From positions 1 through 36,656 of the forward strand of contig JAZQJX010000017.1 of the NCBI GenBank assembly GCA_045541875.1: 36,656 nt of DNA, read 5' to 3'. A program made the position numbers and the translations under genes. Each line of letters opens with the position of its first letter. The first letter of the stretch is position 1. Shown one piece after another: positions 23,934 to 32,181 of this stretch. Origin of the DNA: RGIG1828 sp045541875. Its GTDB lineage: Bacteria > Bacillota > Clostridia > UMGS1810. Below the pieces are notes generated by a model. That model was not told the origin of the DNA. It ran no database searches and was given only the letters and a program-made list of their open reading frames with translations.

Positions 23934-24142
23934 CGATGATAAAACCTGGAAAATATAAACACTATAAAGGCAATGAATATGAGGTTATAGGCATTGCAAA
24001 ACATAGCGAAACCATGGAAGATATGGTTGTGTATAAGGCTCTTTACGGAGACGGAGAAATCTGGGTAAGACCTCTTTCCATGTGGAATGAAACAGTCATA
24101 AAAGACGGGAAAGAGTATAGAAGATTTGAATATATCAAATAA
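23930..24142 (+). CDS. DUF1653 family small protein
   Basis: The 70-residue protein matches the DUF1653 pattern: KPGKYKHYKGNEYEVIGIAKHSET, then VVYKALYGDGEIWVRPLSMW. It has no signal or membrane segment. The role is unknown. The start codon overlaps the alr stop by four bases; the second in-frame ATG at 23936 is an alternative. It is the last gene before the hairpin at 24142-24185. Confidence 0.85.
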   Translation: MTMIKPGKYKHYKGNEYEVIGIAKHSETMEDMVVYKALYGDGEIWVRPLSMWNETVIKDGKEYRRFEYIK

Positions 24143-24185
24143 AAAAATGGTGAAAAAAATCAGATGATTTTTTTCACCATTTTTT
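24142..24185. terminator. Strong hairpin terminator, probably bidirectional
   Basis: The arms 24142-24162 and 24165-24185 are perfect 21-base reverse complements around a two-base loop. The left foot is an A-run and the right foot a T-run, so it could stop the alr/DUF1653 transcript from the left and the rnhA transcript from the right. Confidence 0.85.
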
Positions 24186-24197
24186 ACTGTATAGGAA
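24180..24197. repeat. Half copy of the dispersed repeat found at 508-549
   Basis: The 18 bases TTTTTTACTGTATAGGAA equal 508-525. The second arm of the hairpin is missing here; instead AAATTACGC follows and recurs 40 bases later (24196-24204 and 24236-24244). The first T bases are shared with the terminator foot. Confidence 0.65.
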
Positions 24198-24257
24198 ATT
24201 ACGCAGAATTTAGTTCGCGAGATAAGATGTATATCAAATTACGCCCGCGACTTGGGT

Positions 24258-24278
24258 GCAGGCTCAGCCTGCTTTTTT
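24258..24278 (+). terminator. Second terminator-type hairpin
   Basis: GCAGGC (24258-24263), loop TCA, GCCTGC (24267-24272) and six T. The T-run is on the plus-strand side only, so it acts on rightward transcripts that pass the first hairpin. Confidence 0.7.
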
Positions 24279-24285
24279 AGAGATT

Positions 24286-24759
24286 TCATTCTTTACTATT
24301 TAAATATTCAGTATCTTTTGAAAGATTATCTCCCTTTGCAGCACTTGTGGCTAAAAAATCACATCTTTCGTTCTGAGGGTTTCCGTCGTGTCCTTTTACC
24401 CAGCAAAATTCAATTTCGTGAATGTTCATAAGTTCAATTAATCTTTCAAATAGTTCCCGGTTTTTAACTTTTTCCTTTTTGGAATTCACCCAGCCTTTTT
24501 TTTGCCAGGATTCAATCCAGTTTTTGTTCACTGCATCAATAAGATACTTTGAATCACTCCACAGTTTCACCTTGCAGGGTTCTTTCAAAGCAGAAAGTCC
24601 CTCAATTGCCGCAAGGAGTTCCATGCGGTTATTGGTGGTACATTCATATCCTTTGCTGATTTCCTTAAATTGCCCCTTGTAGGATAGAATAACACCGAAT
24701 CCGCCCTTTCCGGGATTTCCGCTGCAGGCACCGTCGGTATATATTGTAACTTCTTTCAT
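24286..24759 (-). CDS. rnhA: Ribonuclease HI
   Basis: It cuts the RNA strand of RNA:DNA hybrids. The 157-residue protein carries the catalytic set D9 (TDGACSGNPG), E47 (NNRMELLAAI), D69 (WSDSKYLIDA) and D134 (NERCD), and H124 in VKGHDGNPQN, all in normal spacing. AGGAGG lies ten bases upstream on the minus strand. It is 22 bases downstream of the YesL-like gene and probably co-transcribed with it. The basic protrusion typical of E. coli RNase HI is present around residues 85-100. Confidence 0.96.
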   Translation of the reverse strand: MKEVTIYTDGACSGNPGKGGFGVILSYKGQFKEISKGYECTTNNRMELLAAIEGLSALKEPCKVKLWSDSKYLIDAVNKNWIESWQKKGWVNSKKEKVKNRELFERLIELMNIHEIEFCWVKGHDGNPQNERCDFLATSAAKGDNLSKDTEYLNSKE

Positions 24760-24781
24760 TTATGAAGTTCCTCCTGAAAAT

Positions 24782-25639
24782 TTAATATTTCAAAACTCTT
24801 TTCTTTTCTTCGTTCACTCTTTTGAGCATCAGTTTATCAATTGTGGGATATGTTGAAAATACGATTATGAATCCAAGAAGTGACACAAGAATAACGCCAA
24901 ATATAAGAGCAACAGCGAGGGTTGAATACATGAGGATATAGAGACATCCCCAAAGGATTGCACCAATAACGAGGGTTATAAAAATGTTAAGCGGAACTTT
25001 TCCGAGAGCAAATATAAAAGAGTTTTTAAGAATTTTTGAAAGTTTCAGTTCAAATGTTACCATCATTGTATAGATGTAGAAGTGTGCCCATGTGAAAACT
25101 ACAGTAATAAGTGCCACAACGCCTGATGCAAGATTAGGCATCAATGTGCCTGCCTGGGGAAAATCTACGGGCATTATAAACATATAGAAGTTAAACGCAA
25201 CATAAAGAAGGGTGTAACAGATAAGGTCAATTGCCGCCATAGCGGTGCCCTGTTTGAAATTTTTTTTATACTGAGTCCAGAAATCACTCCACACCCATGC
25301 ATGTTCTCTTCTTTGCATATTTCTTAAAACATACACAAAACCTGCCGTTGCAGGGCCTGTCACAAAAATTGATGCAACAAGAACAATGATGCTGATGTAA
25401 TCGGGATTTATCTGAAAGATGGGTTCTTTTCCAAAGTTTGCAGTGTTGATGTTAACAGAAAAATAAAACCCGAACAAAAGTGGAATGAGAGTAAGAATAT
25501 ATGTAAAATTAAGTTGAATCAGTTTTCCGAATTTTGCTCCCAAAACTTCAAAGAACAGGAAAAATCTACGTTTTTCAGGTGCATCTTTTGAAATTCCGGG
25601 TCCCGGTCTCGATTCTTTTGTAATAAATTTTGCCATCAT
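24782..25639 (-). CDS. YesL/DUF624 family membrane protein
   Basis: The 285-residue protein has a short N-terminal PGPGISKDAPEKRRFFLFFE-like stretch followed by FGKLIQLNFTYIL, both typical of the clostridial YesL (DUF624) group, and five to six membrane segments. A conserved-looking HAWVWSDFWTQYKKNFKQG segment lies in the middle loop. Family members often stand near sugar transporters, which is not the case here, so no function can be assigned. Two ATG codons stand side by side at the start; the ribosome binding site does not decide between them. It has its own minus-strand promoter. Confidence 0.82.
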   Translation of the reverse strand: MMAKFITKESRPGPGISKDAPEKRRFFLFFEVLGAKFGKLIQLNFTYILTLIPLLFGFYFSVNINTANFGKEPIFQINPDYISIIVLVASIFVTGPATAGFVYVLRNMQRREHAWVWSDFWTQYKKNFKQGTAMAAIDLICYTLLYVAFNFYMFIMPVDFPQAGTLMPNLASGVVALITVVFTWAHFYIYTMMVTFELKLSKILKNSFIFALGKVPLNIFITLVIGAILWGCLYILMYSTLAVALIFGVILVSLLGFIIVFSTYPTIDKLMLKRVNEEKKRVLKY

Positions 25640-25672
25640 AAAACCTGCTTTCCTTTTAATTCGTTAAAGAGA

Positions 25673-25701
25673 ATTATAACACAACAAAAGAATAAAATCA
25701 A
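25673..25701 (-). promoter_or_regulatory. Promoter of the yesL-rnhA pair
   Basis: On the minus strand, TTGATT (25701-25696), a 17-base spacer and TATAAT (25678-25673), about 35 bases before the start codon. Confidence 0.7.
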
Positions 25702-25772
25702 TTAAATTATTATAAACTTTTTTAATAGGATTATCTTATACACAAAGTCAGGCGGGGATGGTTTTCCACCTC

Positions 25773-25801
25773 TTGACAAAACTCCATAAATAGTGTATTC
25801 T
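25773..25801 (+). promoter_or_regulatory. Promoter of the topoisomerase pair
   Basis: Consensus TTGACA at 25773-25778, a 17-base spacer and TATTCT at 25796-25801, 40 bases before the start codon. It is divergent from the yesL promoter with about 70 bases between the -35 boxes. Confidence 0.75.
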
Positions 25802-25840
25802 ATAAAATAATGATACTATATATTGGGGTGGTTTAAGAAA

Positions 25841-27823
25841 ATGGCAGCAAAGAAAAAGGAATATTCAAATGAGAGTATATCCCAGCTTAAAGGTGCAGAC
25901 AGAGTCAGACTGCGCCCTGCTGTTATATTCGGTTCTGACGGCATAGAGGGCTGTCAGCATGCTATGTTTGAAATACTTTCCAACTCCATTGACGAAGCAA
26001 GAGAAGGTCACGGCGATATAATAGAAATCACAAGATTCCTTGATAAGTCAATTGAAATAACTGACTACGGCAGAGGTGTACCTGTTGACTATAACGCAGT
26101 AGAGGACAGATTTAACTGGGAACTTGTATACTGTGAACTTTATGCCGGCGGTAAATATGATAATAACAACGGCTCAAACTATGAATACAGTCTCGGTCTC
26201 AACGGTCTCGGTGCCTGTGCAACCCAGTATTCATCAGAATATATGGATGTAACCGTATACCGTGACGGATTCAAATACGGACTTCACTTTGAAAAAGGTG
26301 AAAATGTGGGAGGCCTTTCAAAAGAACCCTTCCGCCACAGACATACAATGACGAAAACACGCTGGAGACCTGACCTTGATGTTTTCACAGACATAGACAT
26401 CAGCGCAGATTTTTATCACGATGTTTTAAAAAAGCAGGCAATAGTAAACAAAGGTCTTCTTCTGAGATTTAAAAATGAAATTTCAAAAGGCGAGTTCGAG
26501 ACAACTGACTATAAATATGACGAGGGTATTGTTGACTATGTGAAAGAACTTTCAGGCGACAACCCCATGACTGATATAAAATATATTGAATGTGAAAGAA
26601 CAGGTCGTGACCGTGAAGATAAACCCGATTACAAGGTTAAACTTTCTGTGGCATTCTGTTTTTCCAACAAGGAAAATGCCCTGGAGTATTATCACAACTC
26701 AAGTTTCCTTGAACATGGTGGTTCTCCCGACAAGGCAGTAACCAATGCCTTTGTATATCAGATTGATAAATACTTAAAGCAAATCGGCAAATATAATAAG
26801 AACGAATCCAAAATAAACTTCAATGATGTAAAAGACTGTCTTGTTCTGGTGTCAAATTCACTTTCAACCATGACAAGTTATGAAAACCAGACCAAAAAGG
26901 CAATCAACAACAAGTTCATTCAGGAAGCAATGACAGAATTTCTCCGTCACGAACTTGAGATATACTTCATTGAAAATAAAGTAGAAGCGGACAAAATTGC
27001 CGCACAGGTTCTTATCAACAAAAGAAGCCGTGAACACGCGGAAAAGGCAAGAGTCAACATTGCAAAGAAACTCACGGGAACAATTGACATCAATAACCGT
27101 GTTCAAAAGTTTGTTGACTGCAGAAGCAAAGACGTTTCCAGGCGAGAAGTATACATAGTGGAAGGTGACTCGGCTCTGGGCTCATGTAAGCAGGGAAGAG
27201 ATGCAGAATTTCAGGCGATAATGCCAATCCGCGGAAAAATCCTCAACTGCCTCAAAGCAGAATATGACAAGATTTTTAAAAGCGATGTCATCGTAGACCT
27301 TATGAGGGTTTTGGGATGCGGTGTTGAAATAGAAACCAAGCACAACAAAAATCTTTCTCTTTTTGACATTGAAAACCTGAGATGGGACAAAATCATCATA
27401 TGTACAGATGCCGATGTTGACGGATTCCAGATCCGCACACTTCTTCTTGCGATGATATACAGACTTGTTCCCACATTAATAAAAGAAGGAAAAGTTTATA
27501 TTGCCGAATCTCCTCTTTTTGAAATAAACTCCAAAGGCAAAACTTATTTTGCCTACACCGAAAAAGAAAAAGCGGACATTCTTAAAAAACTTGACAACAA
27601 ATGCACAGTTCAGCGTTCAAAAGGTCTTGGCGAAAACGAGCCTGAGATGATGTGGCAGACCACAATGAATCCTGAAACAAGAAGACTCATAAAGGTGAAC
27701 ACCGAAGATGTAGAAAAAACCGCTGAAATGTTCGATCTTCTTTTGGGAGATAACCTCAGCGGAAGAAAAGATTATATAGCCGAAAACGGACATCTCTATT
27801 TAGAGATGCTTGACCTTAGTTAA
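25841..27823 (+). CDS. Type II topoisomerase subunit B (divergent GyrB/ParE-like)
   Basis: This is the ATPase and Toprim subunit of a type II DNA topoisomerase. The ATG at 25841 is chosen because GGGGTGG (25825-25831) is its ribosome binding site; an in-frame TTG at 25823 lies before that site. The 660 residues show the GHKL ATPase (EILSNSIDEAREG, DYGRGVPVD, NGLGA), the transducer domain and a Toprim domain with E441 (EGDSALGS) and D523/D525/D527 (DADVDG). Several signature positions depart from housekeeping GyrB/ParE: LRPAVIFGS for the usual RPGMYIGS, NGLG for HGVG and DGFQIRTL for DGAHIRTL. The partner subunit follows at once. It could be ParE proper or an additional lineage-specific enzyme. 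Confidence 0.88.
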   Translation: MAAKKKEYSNESISQLKGADRVRLRPAVIFGSDGIEGCQHAMFEILSNSIDEAREGHGDIIEITRFLDKSIEITDYGRGVPVDYNAVEDRFNWELVYCELYAGGKYDNNNGSNYEYSLGLNGLGACATQYSSEYMDVTVYRDGFKYGLHFEKGENVGGLSKEPFRHRHTMTKTRWRPDLDVFTDIDISADFYHDVLKKQAIVNKGLLLRFKNEISKGEFETTDYKYDEGIVDYVKELSGDNPMTDIKYIECERTGRDREDKPDYKVKLSVAFCFSNKENALEYYHNSSFLEHGGSPDKAVTNAFVYQIDKYLKQIGKYNKNESKINFNDVKDCLVLVSNSLSTMTSYENQTKKAINNKFIQEAMTEFLRHELEIYFIENKVEADKIAAQVLINKRSREHAEKARVNIAKKLTGTIDINNRVQKFVDCRSKDVSRREVYIVEGDSALGSCKQGRDAEFQAIMPIRGKILNCLKAEYDKIFKSDVIVDLMRVLGCGVEIETKHNKNLSLFDIENLRWDKIIICTDADVDGFQIRTLLLAMIYRLVPTLIKEGKVYIAESPLFEINSKGKTYFAYTEKEKADILKKLDNKCTVQRSKGLGENEPEMMWQTTMNPETRRLIKVNTEDVEKTAEMFDLLLGDNLSGRKDYIAENGHLYLEMLDLS

Positions 27824-27837
27824 AGGAGGTGCGAGAA

Positions 27838-30009
27838 ATGAATCATACAGATATGAAAATAACTGATACCCTCAGGGAAAATTATATGCCCTATGCAATG
27901 AGTGTAATCATTTCCCGTGCTCTTCCCGAAATTGACGGATTCAAGCCATCACACAGAAAACTTCTCTACACAATGTATAAGATGAATCTCATAAAAGGGC
28001 AGAAAACAAAATCTGCAAACGTTGTGGGACAAACCATGAAACTCAACCCCCACGGTGACGGTGCCATATATGAAACAATGGTGAGACTCACAAGAGGTAA
28101 TGAGTCGCTTCTTCATCCCTTTGTGGATTCCAAAGGAAACTTTGCAAAACACTATTCAAGGGATATGGCATATGCCGCATCAAGATATACAGAGGTAAAA
28201 CTTGATGAAATATGCAGTGAGGTTTTCAAAGATATTGATAAAAACACCGTAGACTTCACGGATAACTATGACGGCACAATGAAGGAACCAACACTTCTTC
28301 CCGTAACTTTCCCCAATATTTTAGTAAATCCCAATCAGGGTATTGCCGTTGGTATGGCAAACAACATATGCAGTTTTAATCTTGCAGAAGTTTGCAAAAC
28401 CACAATTGCATATCTGAAAAACCCAAAATGCGACATTTCCAAAACCTTGATTGCCCCCGACTTTTCAACAGGCGGTCAACTTATATATGACAAAGACGCA
28501 CTGGATCAGATATATAAAACAGGAAGAGGAAGTGTGAAACTTCGTTCAAAATACCGTCACGACAAGAAAAACAGCGTGATAGAGATTTTTGAAATCCCCT
28601 ACACAACCACCGCCGAGGCAATAATAGATAAGATTATTGACCTTATAAAAATAGGTAAAGTCAAGGAGATTACCGATATCCGTGACGAATCGGATAAAAG
28701 CGGTCTCAAAATCACACTTGACATCAAAAAAAGCACCGATGTTTCTCTTCTTATGAGCAAACTCTTTAAGATGACATCTTTAGAGGATTCTTTCAGTTGT
28801 AACTTCAACATTCTCATAGGCACAGCGCCCAAAGTTATGGGAATTGCGGAAATATTGGAGAACTGGACAAATTTCAGACTTGAATGTTTAAAGAGAAAAA
28901 TTAAATATGACATCAACAAACTTACTCACAGACTTCACCTTATGGAAGGTCTCAAACAGATTCTTCTTGATATTGACAAAGCCATAAAAATCATAAGAGA
29001 CACAGAAAAAGACGAAGATGTTGTTCCAAATCTTATGAAAGGCTTTAAGATAGACGAAATTCAGGCGGATTTCATCGCGGATATAAAACTGCGTAACCTT
29101 AACAAGGAATATATCTTAAAGAGAATTCAGGACGTTGACGATCTCAACAAAGAACTTGACCGTCTTGATGCCATTTTGAAAGATGACAGTGAAATCAAGA
29201 AGATTATAATTGATGAACTCAAAGAAATTTCCAAAAAATTTGGAATCGAAAGAAAAACAGAAGTTATATATGAAGACGAAGTTGAAACCTTTGACGAAAG
29301 CGCGGCTATAGAAGACTATAACCTGAGAATATTCCTGACAAAAGGAAACTACCTCAAAAAAATCAGCCATGTGTCTCTTCGTTCAAGCGGTGCCCACAAA
29401 CTTAAAGAAGAAGATTATATGCTCTGCGAATGGGATTCAACAAATAAGTCTGAACTTATTTTAATCAGTGACAAACAAAATGCTTATAAAATAAGACTTC
29501 ACGAAATTGCGGACTGCAAGGCAAGCGAACTGGGACACTACATTCCCAATATAATTGAGATGGAACCGGACGAAAAAATTGTCTATGCAGTACCAACTCT
29601 TGATTATCATGGTGACCTTCTCTTTGTTTTTGAAAATGGAAAAGGTGCAAGAGTTTCAATGAAATGCTATGAAACCAAGACAAACCGAAAGAAACTTGTC
29701 AATGCTTACTACGGAAAGTCAAAACTTGTGGGCGTGAAGTTTATCGAACAGGAAGAGGACATCGTAATATACAGTTCTCTTGATAAAATTGTAATCTTCA
29801 ACACATCCCTCATGCAAACCAAAACCACCCGTGACACAATGGGTGTTGCTCTTATGAATATGAAGAAAAAAAGTACTCTTGCAAGAGTGGAGTATTTAAA
29901 AGATGTGAAATTTGCCGATCCTTCATATTATACTGCAAGAAATATTCCCGCTTCAGGATATTATCTCAAAGATGATGACTATGAGGATACACAACTTAGT
30001 TTGTTTTGA
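27838..30009 (+). CDS. Type II topoisomerase subunit A (divergent GyrA/ParC-like)
   Basis: This is the DNA cleavage and religation subunit. AAAGGAGGTG ends seven bases before the ATG at 27838, which is preferred over the GTG at 27829 that lies within that site. The 723-residue protein has the active-site tyrosine Y117 in AASRYTEVKL, the winged-helix region RALPEIDGFKPSHRKLLY, a long coiled-coil region (about 330-480) and a shortened C-terminal beta domain (about 490-700). The helix facing DNA reads NPHGDGAIYE: Gly75 stands at the position of E. coli GyrA Ser83 and Glu79 at Asp87. The gene starts 14 bases after subunit B and ends in a strong terminator. Confidence 0.88.
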   Translation: MNHTDMKITDTLRENYMPYAMSVIISRALPEIDGFKPSHRKLLYTMYKMNLIKGQKTKSANVVGQTMKLNPHGDGAIYETMVRLTRGNESLLHPFVDSKGNFAKHYSRDMAYAASRYTEVKLDEICSEVFKDIDKNTVDFTDNYDGTMKEPTLLPVTFPNILVNPNQGIAVGMANNICSFNLAEVCKTTIAYLKNPKCDISKTLIAPDFSTGGQLIYDKDALDQIYKTGRGSVKLRSKYRHDKKNSVIEIFEIPYTTTAEAIIDKIIDLIKIGKVKEITDIRDESDKSGLKITLDIKKSTDVSLLMSKLFKMTSLEDSFSCNFNILIGTAPKVMGIAEILENWTNFRLECLKRKIKYDINKLTHRLHLMEGLKQILLDIDKAIKIIRDTEKDEDVVPNLMKGFKIDEIQADFIADIKLRNLNKEYILKRIQDVDDLNKELDRLDAILKDDSEIKKIIIDELKEISKKFGIERKTEVIYEDEVETFDESAAIEDYNLRIFLTKGNYLKKISHVSLRSSGAHKLKEEDYMLCEWDSTNKSELILISDKQNAYKIRLHEIADCKASELGHYIPNIIEMEPDEKIVYAVPTLDYHGDLLFVFENGKGARVSMKCYETKTNRKKLVNAYYGKSKLVGVKFIEQEEDIVIYSSLDKIVIFNTSLMQTKTTRDTMGVALMNMKKKSTLARVEYLKDVKFADPSYYTARNIPASGYYLKDDDYEDTQLSLF

Positions 30010-30017
30010 TGACTGTA

Positions 30018-30064
30018 AAAAAAGAAACTGTTTCATTAAGATTTGATGAGACAGTTTCTTTTTT
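30018..30064 (+). terminator. Intrinsic terminator after the topoisomerase pair
   Basis: AAAAAAGAAACTGT (30018-30031) pairs with ACAGTTTCTTTTTT (30051-30064), and the stem can be extended inward by TTCAT/ATGAG with one wobble pair. The foot ends in six T. Confidence 0.88.
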
Positions 30065-30148
30065 GATGTATAGAACTCTGATTGGAATTTTTCTTGTGTG
30101 TTGTAGTGCTTAAAGTATGTTTGTACGGGAAGAAAAGTCAAAAAACAG

Positions 30149-30170
30149 GACACACAGATAGTTGTCTGTC
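30149..30170. promoter_or_regulatory. Inverted repeat over the esterase promoter, possible operator
   Basis: GACA (30149-30152) and ACAGA (30154-30158) are mirrored by TCTGT (30165-30169) and TGTC (30167-30170). The right half overlaps the -35 box at 30162-30167. A dimeric repressor site is a plausible reading, not a shown one. Confidence 0.35.
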
Positions 30171-30190
30171 AGGGATAATTAATATATAAT
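30162..30190 (+). promoter_or_regulatory. Promoter of the esterase-exporter pair
   Basis: TTGTCT at 30162-30167, a 17-base spacer and TATAAT at 30185-30190, 38 bases before the start codon. Confidence 0.65.
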
Positions 30191-30228
30191 CTGAAAAGAA
30201 ACTTTTAAAACAGATTCAGAGGTGTGCT

Positions 30229-31059
30229 ATGAATAATACGGATATTATAATTTTCTCAGGGCAAAGCAATATGCAAGGTCAGTCGGAAGCATTGCCGAAA
30301 GAAAACCTTCCTGTAGATGGTGCTATGGAATATCTCTATGACACAGATTTGCTGATTCTTCTTAAGCATCCTGTGGGAGAGAACCTTGACGATGACGGAA
30401 ACACAGTTTTTGAAAAAGATGGAGATTTCTGGAAAGAGTGGGACAAAAGTCAGGAAAGCGTGGAATGGCTTCTTGGAACAAATGCTCTTTTGTCTTCCAC
30501 CGAAGGGAACGCAAATCTTGTCCCTTTTTTCTGCGACTCCTATGTTAAAAAGACAGGAAGAAAATGCGTGGCAGTTCACACTGCCAAAGGCTCAACCACC
30601 ATATCCTATTGGCTCAAAGGCGCAAGAGGCTATGAAATAATGCTCAAAAAAGCAAAGGCGGCAATTGAGAAAGTCAATCCCGATAACATATATTTTGTGT
30701 GGCTTCAGGGAGAAAGTGACGCCCTTGAGTCAAGAAGTTTTGGGGATTACAAAAAGGATATTGAAGATTTGAATGATTCCCTCAAAAAAGATCTTGGAAT
30801 TGATAAGTTCGGAATCATTTTAGTTGGGAGATTCACAAATGATGAAAGGGATTTTGAAATAATCGAGGCACAAAGACAGGTGTGCAAAGATAATTCTGAT
30901 TTTATTATGCTCACAGAACTTTCACAGACACTTTTGAACGACAAGGAAAATGTTAATCCTCACGCAAATGGTCATTTCAGTCTTAAAGGGTTTGAAAGGC
31001 TCGGAAAAGATGCGGGTGAAAACCTCGGAGTATATGTGAAGGGTTGTATGAAGATATGA
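30229..31059 (+). CDS. SGNH-type carbohydrate esterase (sialate O-acetylesterase family)
   Basis: The 276-residue protein matches the SASA/DUF303 carbohydrate esterase family. The nucleophile is S13 in FSGQSNMQG, the middle block is WLQGESDALE and the C-terminal HFSLKGF region holds the probable catalytic histidine. There is no signal peptide, so it should act in the cytoplasm, probably on an imported acetylated sugar. AGAGGTG is the ribosome binding site. Its stop overlaps the start of the exporter gene by four bases, so the two are co-translated. The real substrate (acetyl-sialic acid, acetyl-xylan fragments or other) cannot be told from sequence. Confidence 0.85.
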   Translation: MNNTDIIIFSGQSNMQGQSEALPKENLPVDGAMEYLYDTDLLILLKHPVGENLDDDGNTVFEKDGDFWKEWDKSQESVEWLLGTNALLSSTEGNANLVPFFCDSYVKKTGRKCVAVHTAKGSTTISYWLKGARGYEIMLKKAKAAIEKVNPDNIYFVWLQGESDALESRSFGDYKKDIEDLNDSLKKDLGIDKFGIILVGRFTNDERDFEIIEAQRQVCKDNSDFIMLTELSQTLLNDKENVNPHANGHFSLKGFERLGKDAGENLGVYVKGCMKI

Positions 31060-31913
31060 ATGCAGTTCTTATTATATTTGTCGTAATTTTTTTGACCGTT
31101 CAGAATATGCACACCAAAAAGTACATACGCAAAAATGACGGTAAAGGGCCTTTTATATATGCAAGTATATCTGCCCTTGCTGCCGCAATAACTTTTGTGA
31201 TTCTCGGTGGGGGAAACCTGGATTTCACGTGGGACACTTTGGCATATTCTGTTGGATTTGCACTTTCCTACTCCCTTTGCAATATTTGTACATTTTGTGC
31301 CATACAAGCAGGCTCTCTTGCTCTCACATCCCTTTTCACGTCCTATTCTCTGATTATACCCTCAATGTGTGCGATTGCGCTTTTTGATGAACCTGTAACA
31401 AAATGGCTTATAATCGGAACAGGTCTTATGCTTTTGTCTCTCACTTTGGTAAACCTCCCCGAAAAGGGAAGTGGTCTGAAAGTAAGTTTCAAGTGGTTTT
31501 GGTTTGCATTTCTCGCATTTGCGGGCAACGGTCTATGCTCTACAGTGCAGACAATACAGCAAAGAACCTTTGATGGGGCGTATAAGAACGAATTTATGAT
31601 TGTTGCTCTTCTCATTTCATCCGCCATATCTGCAATTTCGTCAATTGTTGCCGAGAGAGGCACAATCATAAGAAGCATTAAAACAGGTTCGCCTCTTGCA
31701 GTTGCAAACGGCTGTATAAATGCCTTTGTAAATCTTTTTGTAATGATGCTTGTAATGACAATGAACGCATCTGTTGTATATCCTCTGATTTCCGTTGGCG
31801 GAATTGTTTCAACAGGCTTTGTTTCTGTTTTGGTATACAAGGAAAAATTGTCTGTAAAACAGATTGCGGGAATTGTGACCGGAGCAGGAGCAATTGTTTT
31901 TCTGAATATGTGA
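31056..31913 (+). CDS. DMT superfamily (EamA-like) transporter
   Basis: The 285-residue protein has about ten hydrophobic segments arranged as two repeats of five, the usual EamA layout, with SLALTSLFTSYSLIIPSMCAIALFDEP in the first half and ASVVYPLISVGGIVSTGFVSVLVYKEKL in the second, the typical end-of-repeat pattern. The ATG at 31056 overlaps the esterase stop. An in-frame TTG at 31044 is possible but follows GAAGGG with no spacing. Its substrate is unknown; coupling to an esterase suggests a sugar or its derivative, which is inference only. Confidence 0.85.
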   Translation: MNAVLIIFVVIFLTVQNMHTKKYIRKNDGKGPFIYASISALAAAITFVILGGGNLDFTWDTLAYSVGFALSYSLCNICTFCAIQAGSLALTSLFTSYSLIIPSMCAIALFDEPVTKWLIIGTGLMLLSLTLVNLPEKGSGLKVSFKWFWFAFLAFAGNGLCSTVQTIQQRTFDGAYKNEFMIVALLISSAISAISSIVAERGTIIRSIKTGSPLAVANGCINAFVNLFVMMLVMTMNASVVYPLISVGGIVSTGFVSVLVYKEKLSVKQIAGIVTGAGAIVFLNM

Positions 31914-31917
31914 GTTT

Positions 31918-31955
31918 AATCGGACTGGCAGGCTAATGCATCAGTCCGATTTTTT
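31918..31955 (+). terminator. Intrinsic terminator after the transporter gene
   Basis: AATCGGACTG (31918-31927) pairs with CAGTCCGATT (31942-31951), followed by a T-run to 31955. Confidence 0.88.
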
Positions 31956-32029
31956 GTTTATATATGTAAATATAATCTTCAAAAAGGTGCATAATACCTA
32001 TAGTTATTAGGCAATATTACACAAAAAAC

Positions 32030-32049
32030 AAAAAAGCCTTGACAAGGCT
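32030..32049 (-). terminator. Small antisense terminator overlapping the str promoter
   Basis: On the minus strand AGCCTT-GTC-AAGGCT is followed by six T and then a second T-run. The stem covers plus-strand bases 32035-32049, which include the -35 box. No minus-strand gene to the right is known in the window. Confidence 0.45.
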
Positions 32050-32067
32050 GATTTCATGTTATATAAT
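32039..32067 (+). promoter_or_regulatory. Consensus promoter of the str operon
   Basis: TTGACA at 32039-32044, a 17-base spacer and TATAAT at 32062-32067, a perfect sigma-A consensus. It leaves a leader of roughly 105 bases before rpsL. Confidence 0.9.
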
Positions 32068-32181
32068 TTGAGAGTATGCGGGAAAAGGGGGTTTTATGCC
32101 CATTTTTGAAAACATACATACAAATTGTTATTGGGTGCATCCGCACTTGATATATACATTATATACAGGAGGTGAAACGAA

